Shown one piece after another: positions 51,493 through 60,953 of a DNA stretch of 64,000 bases. The notes under the pieces were generated by a model that saw only the letters and a list, made by a program, of their open reading frames with translations, was not told the origin of the DNA and ran no database searches. Origin of the DNA: Ekhidna lutea (lineage in GTDB: Bacteria; Bacteroidota; Bacteroidia; Cytophagales; Cyclobacteriaceae); contig NZ_FZPD01000003.1 in NCBI RefSeq assembly GCF_900188325.1, positions 186,001 through 250,000 of the forward strand, in the 5' to 3' direction. How positions within the stretch are numbered: the first letter of the stretch is position 1; every line of letters begins with the position of its first letter. The position numbers were made by a program, and so were the translations under genes.

Positions 51493-53565
51493 ATGAATTT
51501 TAAGAATATATTATCCCTCGTTCTGACCATCGGAATAGTAGGTGCTTTTGCACAGGTGGATCGGAGCAAGCTGCCGGAAGCAGCAACCCCTCGTCCAATT
51601 AATATCGGCGAGTATGAATCCTTTGAATTAAAGAATGGACTAAAAGTTTTCATCATTGAAAACCACAAACTTCCACGGGTAAGTTATAATCTGCTAGTGG
51701 ACAGGGAGCCACTTTTGGAGGAAGATAAGGTAGGCTACCTGGGGATGGTTGGACAGATGATGATGCGTGGGACAGAAACCAGAACCAAGGAGCAACTGGA
51801 TGAAGAAATCGACTTCATTGGCGCCTCTGTTTTTGCTGGTTCTACAAATGTATTTGCATCAGGATTGTCAAAGTATCAGGAAAAAATTCTAGAGCTGATG
51901 ACTGACGTAGCTTTCAACCCAACATTTCCGGAAGAAGAGCTTGAAAAAATCCGTAAGCAAACCCTTTCAGGACTTGCGTCGGCAAAAGAAGATCCCGGCG
52001 CTATCGCTGGTAACCTGAATCAGGCTTTGGTGTTTGGAAAAAATCACCCATATGGGGAAATCCAAACGGAGGAAACAACAAATAACATTACCGTTGAAGA
52101 CCTCAAAGCATATCACTCAACCTATTTTAAACCCAATATTTCCTATTTGGCAATAGTGGGAGATGTTGATCCTAAGCAGATGAAGAAAATGGTAAAGACC
52201 TATTTCGGAAGCTGGGAAGAAGGCGAGGTTCCAATGCCATCATATGAGACTCCACAAGCCCCGGAAAAAACAAAAGTAGGAATTGTAAACAGGTCTGCGT
52301 CTGTACAATCGGTAATAAATATTACCTACCCTGTAGTGCTGCCGGTTGGCTCAGAGGATGCCATTAAAGTGAGAGTTATGAATCAGATACTTGGGGGATC
52401 ATTTTCCGGCAAGCTGAACATGAATTTACGAGAAGATAAAGGCTATACCTATGGCAGCCGGTCGTCTCTTTCCTCGGATGAGCTTGTCTCTCGTTTTAAT
52501 GCCAATGCAGACGTAAGAAATGAGGTTACGGATAGTGCTGTTGTTCAGATGATTTACGAGATGGAGCAAATGCGAAATGGAGAGATCACAGAAGAAGAGC
52601 TGGAGCTTGCCAAAAATTCAATTTCAGGCAGTTTTTCTCAATCACTGGAAAGGCCTCAGACTGTTGCGAATTTCGCTCTGAATACTGCTATTTATAATTT
52701 ACCTGAAGACTATTACAATACCTACCTTCAAAAAGTGCAGGCAGTTACAATTGAAGATGTGAAGGCCATTGCTCAGAAATATTTAAGTACTGAAAAGGCT
52801 CACATTAACATTGTTGGTAAAGCAAGCGAGGTAGCTGAAAAACTGAAGCAGTTTGGTGAACTTACTTACTACGATACCTATGGCAATGAAGTTGATCCTT
52901 CACTTTCAAAACTGCCTGAGGGATTAACTGCAGAAACTGTTCTTAAAAACTACATTGAGGCAATTGGTGGTAGAGAGAAAGTTGAAGCGGTGAATTCTGT
53001 GAAGATGAAAATGGAAGCTTCTATAATGGGTCAATCCCTAAATATGGAATCGACAAGAATGGCTCCAAACAAGATGTTGATGGAAGTAAAAATGGGTGGA
53101 AATGTCATGCAAAAGCAAGTCTTTGATGGTGAAAAAGGAGCTAGCTCAGGAATGCAAGGGAGTAAAAAAATTGAAGGAAATGAAGCTCTAGATATGGCAA
53201 TAAGTTCTTCTATTGTGGAAGAAACAGTTTATCTCGACAAGAATGTTGATGTAAAGTTGACTTCAGTTGAAAATATCGATGGAAATGATGCGTATGGGCT
53301 TGAAGTGACTATGCCTTCCGGTAAGAAATCCATAAGATATTATGATACAGAAACCGGATTCCTTGTTCGGACTACTAATACGATTGAGGCACCTCAGGGG
53401 GCAATGACTTTATCGACAGATTATTCTGATTATAAGGAGTATGGTGGGATACTATTTCCAACAGGAATCAAACAACCAATGAATGCTCAAATGAAAATGG
53501 ATATTAAAGTGACCGAAATTCTTGTGAATGAGGAAATTGATGAATCTATCTTCAATGTGGAATAA
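51493..53565 (+). CDS. M16 peptidase-like protein, non-catalytic, with C-terminal extra domain
   Basis: The 690-residue secreted protein has two M16 lobes (VSYNLLVDREPLLEEDKVGY; SYLAIVGDVDPKQMKKMVKT), but the zinc motif is replaced by DKVGYLGMVGQMM, so no HxxEH. The canonical Arg-Tyr of the second lobe is partly kept (FSGKLNMNLREDKGYTYGSR). Residues ~470-690 form a further beta-rich domain (LTAETVLKNYIEAIGGREKV, SYIMGQSLNMESTRMAPNKM-like) similar to lipoprotein-carrier/outer-membrane lipoprotein-sorting folds. It likely pairs with the upstream active peptidase; partner and substrate are inferred. Confidence 0.88.
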   Translation: MNFKNILSLVLTIGIVGAFAQVDRSKLPEAATPRPINIGEYESFELKNGLKVFIIENHKLPRVSYNLLVDREPLLEEDKVGYLGMVGQMMMRGTETRTKEQLDEEIDFIGASVFAGSTNVFASGLSKYQEKILELMTDVAFNPTFPEEELEKIRKQTLSGLASAKEDPGAIAGNLNQALVFGKNHPYGEIQTEETTNNITVEDLKAYHSTYFKPNISYLAIVGDVDPKQMKKMVKTYFGSWEEGEVPMPSYETPQAPEKTKVGIVNRSASVQSVINITYPVVLPVGSEDAIKVRVMNQILGGSFSGKLNMNLREDKGYTYGSRSSLSSDELVSRFNANADVRNEVTDSAVVQMIYEMEQMRNGEITEEELELAKNSISGSFSQSLERPQTVANFALNTAIYNLPEDYYNTYLQKVQAVTIEDVKAIAQKYLSTEKAHINIVGKASEVAEKLKQFGELTYYDTYGNEVDPSLSKLPEGLTAETVLKNYIEAIGGREKVEAVNSVKMKMEASIMGQSLNMESTRMAPNKMLMEVKMGGNVMQKQVFDGEKGASSGMQGSKKIEGNEALDMAISSSIVEETVYLDKNVDVKLTSVENIDGNDAYGLEVTMPSGKKSIRYYDTETGFLVRTTNTIEAPQGAMTLSTDYSDYKEYGGILFPTGIKQPMNAQMKMDIKVTEILVNEEIDESIFNVE

Positions 53566-53585
53566 CTAGAATATTTTCACAAAAT

Positions 53586-53617
53586 TTGCATAGAGGGCAA
53601 GGATTTATCTATCTTTG
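53586..53617 (+). promoter_or_regulatory. Predicted promoter of rpmH, overlapping a terminator hairpin
   Basis: TTG (53586-53588), 21 nt, TATCTTTG (53610-53617): the same boxes and spacing as the rpoD promoter. The -7 box lies in the right arm of the hairpin at 53593-53629. Confidence 0.6.
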
Positions 53618-53629
53618 CCCTCCGTTTTT
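53593..53629 (+). terminator. Terminator after the M16 pair
   Basis: A 12-bp stem GAGGGCAAGGAT/ATCTTTGCCCTC with one G-U pair and loop TTATCT is followed by CGTTTTT. Confidence 0.7.
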
Positions 53630-53706
53630 AAAGACGAAAGATAAGATATCATGAAATGAGACTCCCGGGTCGAATTCCATGTTGCTTTTGAAAAACAACT
53701 ATAGAC

Positions 53707-53862
53707 ATGAAAAGGACATTTCAACCGTCAGTAAGAAAGAAGAAAAACAAGCACGGATTCAGAAAAAGAATGGAGAGTGTGAATGGTCAATCTGTGATTG
53801 CCAGAAGAAGAGCAAAAGGTCGTAAGAGACTGACTGTATCTGACGATATCCACAAGAAGTAA
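53707..53862 (+). CDS. rpmH: 50S ribosomal protein L34
   Basis: The 51-residue protein begins [20 protein letters not shown] and contains [20 protein letters not shown], the L34 signature. It is the smallest bacterial ribosomal protein of the 50S exit-tunnel region. It is followed by rnpA 10 nt later, the conserved order. The start is ATG at 53707. Confidence 0.97.
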   Translation: MKRTFQPSVRKKKNKHGFRKRMESVNGQSVIARRRAKGRKRLTVSDDIHKK

Positions 53863-53872
53863 ATCATGGCCT

Positions 53873-54262
53873 ATGGGCCTTTCCAAAGACAGTTTTTCTA
53901 AGCAGGAAAAACTTACAAGCAAGAAAAAAATTGAGGGACTATTTAAAAAAGGTTCCTCTTTTTATTTGGGCGACTTCCAGGTTCGTCATCTACGGTCAGC
54001 AATACCAGGACCAAATCAAATCCTCATTTCCGTTCCGAAACGTAACTTTAAACGTGCAGTAGATCGGAATCTACTCAAGCGAAAAGTGCGTGAAGCATAC
54101 CGCCTGAATAAGCATTTAATCGATAATGTGGATGATAAGTCACAGCATTACATTGCATTCATTTATCTTTCAAAACAGATTTTAACCTTTGATAACATCC
54201 AGACTCAACTAATTAAGTGTCTGGAACGTTTGGGTAGTATTAGTGCAGAAAATGCAGATTGA
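53873..54262 (+). CDS. rnpA: Ribonuclease P protein component
   Basis: The 129-residue basic protein assists RNase P RNA in maturing tRNA 5' ends. The RNR signature reads FKRAVDRNLLKRKVREAYRL, followed by IAFIYLSKQILTFDNIQTQL. Residues 10-30 carry EKLTSKKKIEGLFKKGSSFY, the substrate groove. Position after rpmH is conserved across bacteria. The stop is 1 nt before the ATG of the S41 protease gene I have chosen. Confidence 0.95.
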   Translation: MGLSKDSFSKQEKLTSKKKIEGLFKKGSSFYLGDFQVRHLRSAIPGPNQILISVPKRNFKRAVDRNLLKRKVREAYRLNKHLIDNVDDKSQHYIAFIYLSKQILTFDNIQTQLIKCLERLGSISAENAD

Positions 54263-54263
54263 T

Positions 54264-55922
54264 ATGAGCAGAAAAGTAAAAATTCTCCTTCCTTCTATTT
54301 TGATTCTAATCGTCACTATTGCCGCTGTTAAGCCGCCGACGGATAGATACTTCGAAATCCTAAAGAACCTTGACATATTCGCCACGCTGTTCAAAGAAGT
54401 CAATACCCACTATGTAGATGAGGTGAACCCAACTACTTTGATGAAATCCGGTATTGACGAAATGCTCGAAACATTAGATCCATACACGAACTATATCGCT
54501 GCAGATGATATAGAGACTTATCGGATGATGACCACTGGAGAATATTCAGGCATTGGAGCCGTTGTGGAACGGAAAAATGGGATAAGCACCATAGTAATGC
54601 CGTATGAAGGCTTTGCCGCTCATGAGGCTGGTTTGAGATCTGGAGATGAAATCCATGCCATCAACGGTATTTCACTCAATGGAAAATCACAGGAGGAGGT
54701 CAGGTTTCTTATGAAGGGACAATCAAATTCTGAAATCACTTTAACAGTCAAACGTTTTGGACAAGACGAAATGTTTGATGTCAAAGTAAAACGGGAAAAG
54801 ATTGCAGTAGATAGTGTGCCATACGCAGGCATGGTTACAGACAATATCGGCTATGTCAGATTAACAAGCTTTACGCAAAACGTAGGACGATCAATTGGGA
54901 TAAAAGTACTTGACCTGATGGAACAGGGAGCTGAGAGCATTATTCTAGACCTTCGTGGAAATCCGGGTGGACTCCTTCACGAAGCAGTTAATGTGTCCAA
55001 TGTTTTTGTAGAAAAAGGAAAAAAGATTGTAGCTCAAAAAGGAAAAGTAAGAGCCAATGACTGGATTTATAAAACCTTAAATGATCCAGTAGACCCGGAC
55101 ATACCTGTTGTCGTTTTGACAGATAATGGGAGTGCTTCGGCTTCTGAAATAGTGTCTGGCGTAATGCAAGACTATGATAGAGGCGTGCTGATAGGAAGAA
55201 AAACGTTTGGAAAGGGATTGGTGCAAATTGAACGGCCACTCTCTTATGATGCTGTAGTAAAGATTACTACGGCTAAATATTATACACCTACAGGACGATG
55301 CATCCAGGCGATCGATTACGGCAATAGAAATGATGATGGTAGTGTTGGAAAAATTCCAGACTCATTGAAAAATGAATTTTACACCAAAAATGGAAGACTT
55401 GTATATGATGGTGGAGGGATTGACCCTGATGTAGAAGTTGAAAAGCTTGATTTTGCTCCTATTACAAAGAGTCTTTTAAGAAACGACCACATCTTCTATT
55501 ACGCTACAGAGTATTACTATAAAAATGAAGGCCTAAATCCTGCATCACCTAATGAACTTAGGCTATCGGACGAAGAGTATGAACAGTTTGTTAAATGGCT
55601 TTCCAAACGAGATTTTGACTATGTGACAAAGGTAGAGCAGGAAACAAAGGATCTGATAAAAATTGCCAAGCAAGAAAAGAAATACACTAAGCTTAAAAGC
55701 TATTTTGATGCGCTGGAAAAAGCAACTCGTCACAATAAAGATGAAGACCTAATCACCTTTAAAGACGAAATAGTGATGCTTTTGGAGCAGGAGATTGCCG
55801 GAAGATATTTTTATGAGCGAGGCATCATAGAGTCTACTTTCGGAAAGGATCCTGATGTTCAGGCTGCTATTTCTGTGCTTGATGATACTACCAAATACAA
55901 CTCGATTCTAAATCCTAACTAA
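54264..55922 (+). CDS. C-terminal processing peptidase, S41 family
   Basis: The 552-residue exported serine protease has a signal anchor (KILLPSILILIVTIAAV), a PDZ domain (SGIGAVVERKNGISTIVMPY, AGLRSGDEIHAINGISLNGK) and the S41 core with Ser in DNGSASASEIVSGVMQDYDR and Lys in GRKTFGKGLVQIE. A long helical C-terminal tail follows. Such proteases trim envelope proteins. Upstream in-frame GTG (54243) and ATG (54252) starts exist; ATG 54264 gives the usual N-terminus. Confidence 0.92.
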   Translation: MSRKVKILLPSILILIVTIAAVKPPTDRYFEILKNLDIFATLFKEVNTHYVDEVNPTTLMKSGIDEMLETLDPYTNYIAADDIETYRMMTTGEYSGIGAVVERKNGISTIVMPYEGFAAHEAGLRSGDEIHAINGISLNGKSQEEVRFLMKGQSNSEITLTVKRFGQDEMFDVKVKREKIAVDSVPYAGMVTDNIGYVRLTSFTQNVGRSIGIKVLDLMEQGAESIILDLRGNPGGLLHEAVNVSNVFVEKGKKIVAQKGKVRANDWIYKTLNDPVDPDIPVVVLTDNGSASASEIVSGVMQDYDRGVLIGRKTFGKGLVQIERPLSYDAVVKITTAKYYTPTGRCIQAIDYGNRNDDGSVGKIPDSLKNEFYTKNGRLVYDGGGIDPDVEVEKLDFAPITKSLLRNDHIFYYATEYYYKNEGLNPASPNELRLSDEEYEQFVKWLSKRDFDYVTKVEQETKDLIKIAKQEKKYTKLKSYFDALEKATRHNKDEDLITFKDEIVMLLEQEIAGRYFYERGIIESTFGKDPDVQAAISVLDDTTKYNSILNPN

Positions 55923-56603
55923 TTGGCCTTAATTCTCAGCATAGAGACATCTACCATGGTGTGCTCTGTTGCACTTCATCGCAATGGAGAGCTTCTTTCA
56001 AATCAACTTCACAAGGTAGAAAAATCACACTCCTCCTTGTTGCCAGGAATAGGATTGGAAGTTTGTCAAGAGGCAAATGTTGAGTTTGGTGATCTTGATG
56101 CGGTAGCTGTTTCTTCGGGTCCGGGTTCGTATACTGGCTTGAGAATAGGAGTGTCTACTGCCAAGGGAATATGTTTTACACTAAATAAGAAACTGATTTC
56201 GATTCCATCGCTGGATATTATATCAGAATCACAAAGAGATAAATTTTCTGGAGATTACCTCCTGTGCCCAATGATGGATGCCAGAAGGATGGAGGTGTAT
56301 ACTCAGATTGAAGACCAAAGTGGCAAATTAATATGGGATTTGCAGCCCAAGATTCTGGATGAAAATACATTTAATGAATTTGAGCAACCGCTTTATTTAT
56401 TTGGTGATGGCATGCCGAAGTTTAAAGAAATCGCCAATCAGAAAAACCTGATTTTCATTGAGGATGTGATTCCAAATGCAGAAAATATGGGAAGACTAGC
56501 ATTAGAGAAGTTCAAAAATGAGCAATTTGAAGATGTAGCTTACTTTGAGCCGAACTATCTAAAGGAATGGCGAACTACCACACCGAAAAAACAGTTGCTG
56601 TAA
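55923..56603 (+). CDS. tsaB: tRNA N6-threonylcarbamoyladenosine protein TsaB
   Basis: The 226-residue partner of TsaD/TsaE in t6A37 modification of tRNAs has the ASKHA fold: LILSIETSTMVCSVALHRNG, VEKSHSSLLPGI, AVAVSSGPGSYTGLRIGVST, AKGICFTLNKKLISIPSLD and MMDARRMEVYTQI. It starts with TTG directly after the preceding TAA stop; no ATG fits the conserved N-terminus. The other Tsa genes are not in the window. Confidence 0.92.
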   Translation: MALILSIETSTMVCSVALHRNGELLSNQLHKVEKSHSSLLPGIGLEVCQEANVEFGDLDAVAVSSGPGSYTGLRIGVSTAKGICFTLNKKLISIPSLDIISESQRDKFSGDYLLCPMMDARRMEVYTQIEDQSGKLIWDLQPKILDENTFNEFEQPLYLFGDGMPKFKEIANQKNLIFIEDVIPNAENMGRLALEKFKNEQFEDVAYFEPNYLKEWRTTTPKKQLL

Positions 56604-56605
56604 CG

Positions 56606-57115
56606 ATGGACGAAATTGTAAATAGAGTAGCAAAGAGCCCACTGGTTTCCATTGACCTGGAGGATCACCTGGATAAAGGAGAGTATGCAGTCTTTGATGT
56701 AAAAGAGACACTTTTCGAAGGGTTAATCCTGAGAGAAAAGGATTTCAGATCCTATTTAAAAGAAAAGGATTGGTCAGTTTATCAAGATAAAAATGTAGGG
56801 CTTATCTGCTCAGCAGATGCAATTGTTCCTACCTGGGCTTATATGCTTCTGGTCACCAAGATCAAGGAGTTTGCCAATGTAGTTACTTACGGTAATGAGG
56901 ACGCCATTGAGAAAGAATTAATCGATCAGGCTATCGACAGATGTATTGGTGAGAACAACCTGAAAGAAAAGAAGGTGGTAATCAAAGGCTGTGGCAATGT
57001 GAAAAACGTTGAGTATGCCTACACTAAAATCACAGAAAAACTGTTTCCTCTGGTAAGTAGTCTTATGTATGGCGAACCTTGCAGTACAGTCCCTATCTTT
57101 AAACGCAAAAAATAA
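56606..57115 (+). CDS. DUF2480 family protein
   Basis: The 169-residue cytoplasmic protein matches the Bacteroidota family DUF2480: VNRVAKSPLVSIDLEDHLDK, FDVKETLFEGLILREKDFRS, GLICSADAIVPTWAYMLLVT and KKVVIKGCGNVKNVEYAYTK, with a GEPCSTVPIFKRKK end. The Cys-containing segments CSADA, KGCGN and EPCSTVP suggest metal or Fe-S binding, unproven. ATG 56606 begins 3 nt after the tsaB stop. Confidence 0.88.
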   Translation: MDEIVNRVAKSPLVSIDLEDHLDKGEYAVFDVKETLFEGLILREKDFRSYLKEKDWSVYQDKNVGLICSADAIVPTWAYMLLVTKIKEFANVVTYGNEDAIEKELIDQAIDRCIGENNLKEKKVVIKGCGNVKNVEYAYTKITEKLFPLVSSLMYGEPCSTVPIFKRKK

Positions 57116-57123
57116 CCTAACAC

Positions 57124-57678
57124 GTGGATATAGATGTTTTGAAATACCCTGTTGGAAAGTATGAAGCACCAGCAGAGATCACCGGGGATGTATTCGACAA
57201 ATGGATCGAAACCATGGCTTCATTACCGGAGCAGCTGAAAAAGGTAGTTGGAAACCTTTCTTACGATGAGTTGGAACTTCAGTACAGACCAGGTAGCTGG
57301 AACATTAAGCAGGTTGTTCACCATCTGGCGGATAGTCACATGAATAGCTTCATTCGGTTCAAATTAATTCTCACAGAGGAAAATCCTACGATCAAACCGT
57401 ATGACGAAGCAGCATGGGCCAAAACAGCCGATGCAAACAATGAAGATATTATGGAGTCAATTGATATCCTTGAGGGCCTTCATAACCGATGGGTGATGTT
57501 GCTCAAGTCGTTGAAGCCAGAGCACAAGAAGCGAACCTATTTTCATCCGGAATATGACAAAGAATTTACACTTGAATGGATGCTCGGGCTATATAATTGG
57601 CATTGTAAACATCATCTGGCTCACATAAAACAAGCGATCAAGTTGGAAGGAGAATTCACACCCGAAAAAGTAGGGTAG
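57124..57678 (+). CDS. DinB/YfiT family metal-dependent protein (bacillithiol-transferase-like)
   Basis: The 184-residue four-helix protein belongs to the DinB/YfiT group: RPGSWNIKQVVHHLADSHMN (first metal His) and LYNWHCKHHLAHIKQAI (two more His) frame a divalent metal site. YfiT-type members include thiol S-transferases (bacillithiol transferase), and the closest subgroup is suggested by the YPVGKYEAP start. The start is GTG at 57124; an ATG inside is out of frame. It lies 8 nt after the DUF2480 gene. Confidence 0.87.
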   Translation: MDIDVLKYPVGKYEAPAEITGDVFDKWIETMASLPEQLKKVVGNLSYDELELQYRPGSWNIKQVVHHLADSHMNSFIRFKLILTEENPTIKPYDEAAWAKTADANNEDIMESIDILEGLHNRWVMLLKSLKPEHKKRTYFHPEYDKEFTLEWMLGLYNWHCKHHLAHIKQAIKLEGEFTPEKVG

Positions 57679-57684
57679 CGCCCT

Positions 57685-57736
57685 CTGTCTTTAGTAAATG
57701 TCCCATTGAGGGGACTATAGGGGTGTCAACAGACAG
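57685..57736. repeat. Nested inverted repeat after DinB gene
   Basis: Outer arms CTGTCT (57685-57690) and AGACAG (57731-57736) enclose an inner hairpin GTCCC/GGGAC (57700-57715). It resembles REP-like palindromes found elsewhere in the window. Confidence 0.5.
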
Positions 57737-57748
57737 CCTGAATTGATT

Positions 57749-57795
57749 CACTTTTTATCCTCTGCGATAATCTCACAGCGTCCTCAGTGATTAAT
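57749..57795. repeat. Short remnant of the TTAACCAC-type repeat family
   Basis: CTCTGCGATAATCTCACAGC and CTCAGTGATTAATGATC recall words of the repeats at 32221 and 33329 in the same order, but strongly degenerated. Confidence 0.35.
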
Positions 57796-57803
57796 GATCA
57801 AAA

Positions 57804-57833
57804 AAAGCCCCTTGGATTTCTCCGAGGGGCTTT
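57804..57833. terminator. Bidirectional terminator between DinB and floA
   Basis: Stem AAAGCCCCTTGG/CCGAGGGGCTTT (12 bp, one G-U) between convergent genes. T-rich on one side and A-rich on the other, so it works in both directions. Confidence 0.85.
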
Positions 57834-57850
57834 CTTAGGTTAGTCAGGAA

Positions 57851-58876
57851 TTAGTCTTTCTTCTTGCTCGATCCTTTTTTACTTCCGGAACCAGCAATTG
57901 AACTTCTCATATCCGTATCCGCCTCAATGTTTTGGAACTTGTAATAGTCCATAATCCCGAGGTTTCCACTTCTAAAAGCTTCCGCAATTGCTTTCGGTAC
58001 CTCAGCCTCAGCAAGGATTACTTTAGCTCTTGCATCTTGTGCTTTCGCTACCATCTCTTGTTCTTCAGCAACAGCCATCGCTCTTCTTTCCTCAGCTTTT
58101 GCCTCAGCCACTTTCAGGTCTGCTGATGCTTGATCCGTTTGTAGTTTCGCACCGATGTTTGCCCCAACGTCTACATCAGCAATATCTATGGATAAGATTT
58201 CAAATGCCGTACCCGCATCCAATCCACGTTGAAGGACTAGCTTAGATATTTTATCCGGATTTTCAAGAACTTCTTTGTGAGTCGAAGCTGAACCTACAGA
58301 AGTCACAATACCTTCTCCAACTCTCGCAAGAATGGTTTCTTCACCAGCACCCCCAACAAGTTGCTGAATGTTGGCCCGAATGGTTACTCGAGCTTTTGCA
58401 ACAAGCTGAATGCCGTCAGCCGCAACTGCAGCCACAGAAGGAGTATTGATTACTTTAGGGTTTACTGAAATTTGAACAGCTTCAAATACATCTCTACCTG
58501 CAAGATCAATAGCAGTAGCCTGCTTAAAAGTTAAGTTGATGTTTGCCTTATCCGCAGAGATTAAGGCTTTGATCACCTGAGGGACATTGCCTCCAGCCAG
58601 GTAATGAGTTTCCAGGTCTTGAGTTCTAAGATCTCTTTTTGTTTCTCCCTCTATCTCTGTAATCTTCAGACCAGCCTTCGTTGCTGTAATGAGAGAATTG
58701 ACAATTATAGAAGGAGGTACTTTCCTTATTCTCATAAAGAATAATTCAAAAAGACCAACTCTGACGTTGGTTACTTGAGCAGTAATCCATAGCCCTACAG
58801 GAATGTAGTATAGCAATATAAATAACGCTATTATGGCTACAATTACTATTACTATTGTCACTATTCCATATCCCAT
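57851..58876 (-). CDS. floA: Flotillin-like protein FloA
   Basis: The 341-residue SPFH protein organises membrane microdomains. It has one N-terminal membrane helix ([20 protein letters not shown]), the FloA core ([60 protein letters not shown]), coiled-coil region [20 protein letters not shown], and a Lys/Ser-rich tail. NfeD lies 9 nt upstream, the conserved partner, with proS before it. Confidence 0.95.
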   Translation of the reverse strand: MGYGIVTIVIVIVAIIALFILLYYIPVGLWITAQVTNVRVGLFELFFMRIRKVPPSIIVNSLITATKAGLKITEIEGETKRDLRTQDLETHYLAGGNVPQVIKALISADKANINLTFKQATAIDLAGRDVFEAVQISVNPKVINTPSVAAVAADGIQLVAKARVTIRANIQQLVGGAGEETILARVGEGIVTSVGSASTHKEVLENPDKISKLVLQRGLDAGTAFEILSIDIADVDVGANIGAKLQTDQASADLKVAEAKAEERRAMAVAEEQEMVAKAQDARAKVILAEAEVPKAIAEAFRSGNLGIMDYYKFQNIEADTDMRSSIAGSGSKKGSSKKKD

Positions 58877-58885
58877 GTTTATATT

Positions 58886-59350
58886 TTATATAGGTTTTAC
58901 AAAAATTCTGGTATTGTCTATTTTTTCGATTTCAATTTCGACATTTTCATCGACATAATTCCCTTTCGATCGAACTTCAATTACAACATCATTGAAAATT
59001 GCTTTACCAATAGGCTTCAATGTCGAAATAGTCCTTCCTTTATCACCCAATTTCAAGGAATGCTTAAAATCCTGATTGACTTTTGATTCATGAGATTGTT
59101 GTAAGGAGAATCGTTCCCACGTTTTACCTCTAAAAGCCAACACTAATGACAAAACGTTAACAATGACTGCTAAAATTAAAACGATGGTGCCCGTAGTTGA
59201 ATCAAAATATTCGAAGCTGAGATAAACTCCATATATAGAGCATAGTACTCCTAAAGTCCCTGCAATAAAAATTCCAGGAATAAATAATATCTCAGCAATC
59301 ACCAGGAAAGCGCCAACGAGTATAAGCGATATAATAGTAAACCATTCCAT
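58886..59350 (-). CDS. NfeD family membrane protein
   Basis: The 154-residue protein has three or four hydrophobic helices (WFTIISLILVGAFLVIAEIL; FIPGIFIAGTLGVLCSIYGV; TGTIVLILAVIVNVLSLVLA) and a C-terminal OB-fold (LGDKGRTISTLKPIGKAIFN, EVRSKGNYVDENVEIEIEKI). It is the short NfeD type that partners with flotillin. It ends 9 nt before floA and starts 3 nt after proS. Confidence 0.92.
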   Translation of the reverse strand: MEWFTIISLILVGAFLVIAEILFIPGIFIAGTLGVLCSIYGVYLSFEYFDSTTGTIVLILAVIVNVLSLVLAFRGKTWERFSLQQSHESKVNQDFKHSLKLGDKGRTISTLKPIGKAIFNDVVIEVRSKGNYVDENVEIEIEKIDNTRIFVKPI

Positions 59351-59353
59351 TAA

Positions 59354-60823
59354 TTAGTAGGCCTTAGCAAAGAGAACACGTCCCTTAGACGGCTTGCCTG
59401 TAAAGATACAAGTTCCTTCTTCTTCTTTTTGATCTAACGGGATACATCGAATTGTTGCCTTGGTTTCTTCTTTGATTTTATCTTCTGTCTCAGCAGTTCC
59501 GTCCCAATGTGCATACACAAACCCCTGCTCTACCAACTCTTTAAACTCATCATAGGTGTTCGCCTCCTTTGAGTTTTCCTCTCTAAGTTCTTTTGCTTTA
59601 TTATAAATATTCACCTGAATATCTTTCAAGAGATGCATAACATGATCGACAGCCCCATCGATGGGATGGAAAGATTTTTCCTTGGTATCTCTCCGAGCTA
59701 TTTCGACAGTTCCTTTCTCTAAATCTTTTGGGCCAATGGCTAGACGAACCGGTACTCCTTTTAGCTCATACTCGGCAAATTTCCATCCCGGTTTATGTGT
59801 GTCTCTGGTATCAAATTTCACAGAAACACCTTTTTCTTTCAGTTGAGCAACAATCGGAGCGACTACCTCTTCTATTTGAGCAAGTTGCTCATCTTTAAAA
59901 TAGATCGGCACGATCACCACCTGGATTGGAGCCAATTTTGGAGGTAACACTAATCCATCATCATCAGAATGAGCCATTATCAAAGCACCCATCAATCGGG
60001 TGCTTACCCCCCATGATGTACCCCAAACCAGTTCTTCCTTACCTTCTTTTGTTGCAAACTTCACATCGAAGGCTTTAGCAAAATTCTGCCCAAGGAAGTG
60101 TGAGGTTCCAGCCTGAAGTGCTTTACCATCTTGCATCATTGCCTCAATACAGTAGGTATCCACTGCACCAGCAAATCGCTCACTTTCTGTTTTTACTCCT
60201 TTTATAACCGGCATTGCCATAAATTCCTCAGCAAATGTGGCGTAGACATCCAGCATCTGCCTGGTTTCGTCAACCGCCTCTTGCTTAGTGGCATGAGCTG
60301 TATGACCTTCCTGCCATAAAAATTCAGCAGTTCTTAAGAAAAGCCGTGTTCTCATTTCCCAACGCATCACATTCGCCCACTGGTTAACCAGGATTGGTAA
60401 ATCACGGTAGGATTGAATCCAGTTTTTATAAGAGTCCCATATCACTGTTTCAGAGGTTGGTCTTATGATTAACTCTTCTTCTAGTTTGGCTTCAGGATCC
60501 ACCACTACTCCCTTACCATTTTCATCATTTTTTAAGCGGTAATGGGTAACCACTGCACATTCTTTGGCAAAACCTTCCACATGATCTGCTTCTTTACTCA
60601 GGAAGGATTTTGGAATAAGTAATGGGAAATATGCATTTTCATGACCTGTGTCTTTAAACATTCGATCAAGTGTTTGTTGCATTTTCTCCCAAATAGCAAA
60701 ACCATAGGGTTTTATTACCATACAGCCTCTAACAGGAGAATTTTCTGCTAATCCGGCCTTTTTTACCAGTTCATTATACCATAGAGAGTAATCTTCCGAA
60801 CGAGATGGAATAGCTTTTGCCAT
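59354..60823 (-). CDS. proS: Proline-tRNA ligase
   Basis: The 489-residue class II synthetase charges tRNA-Pro. It is of the shorter type without the editing insert: it begins [20 protein letters not shown]-like, has [20 protein letters not shown], motif 2 [38 protein letters not shown] and motif 3 [20 protein letters not shown], then the anticodon-binding domain ([15 protein letters not shown]). On the minus strand TATATTTG (60893-60886) lies 62 nt upstream and may be its -7 box. It opens the proS-nfeD-floA operon. Confidence 0.96.
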   Translation of the reverse strand: MAKAIPSRSEDYSLWYNELVKKAGLAENSPVRGCMVIKPYGFAIWEKMQQTLDRMFKDTGHENAYFPLLIPKSFLSKEADHVEGFAKECAVVTHYRLKNDENGKGVVVDPEAKLEEELIIRPTSETVIWDSYKNWIQSYRDLPILVNQWANVMRWEMRTRLFLRTAEFLWQEGHTAHATKQEAVDETRQMLDVYATFAEEFMAMPVIKGVKTESERFAGAVDTYCIEAMMQDGKALQAGTSHFLGQNFAKAFDVKFATKEGKEELVWGTSWGVSTRLMGALIMAHSDDDGLVLPPKLAPIQVVIVPIYFKDEQLAQIEEVVAPIVAQLKEKGVSVKFDTRDTHKPGWKFAEYELKGVPVRLAIGPKDLEKGTVEIARRDTKEKSFHPIDGAVDHVMHLLKDIQVNIYNKAKELREENSKEANTYDEFKELVEQGFVYAHWDGTAETEDKIKEETKATIRCIPLDQKEEEGTCIFTGKPSKGRVLFAKAY

Positions 60824-60940
60824 GAATAAGTTTTTCTTTTGGTATGGAGTTTGCTCCTTTTAGTAAAAAGATTTTCTAAGGGACGCAAATATAGCGGAGG
60901 TGTAGAACAGAGAGCCCTTGAGAATCGTTAAATTAAAACA

Positions 60941-60947
60941 AAGGAGG
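60941..60947 (+). promoter_or_regulatory. Strong Shine-Dalgarno AAGGAGG
   Basis: AAGGAGG lies 6 nt before the ATG at 60954. It is the only such perfect site I noticed at a start codon in the window, and it fixes the start of the Ser/Arg-rich protein gene. Confidence 0.75.
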
Positions 60948-60953
60948 ATCGTC

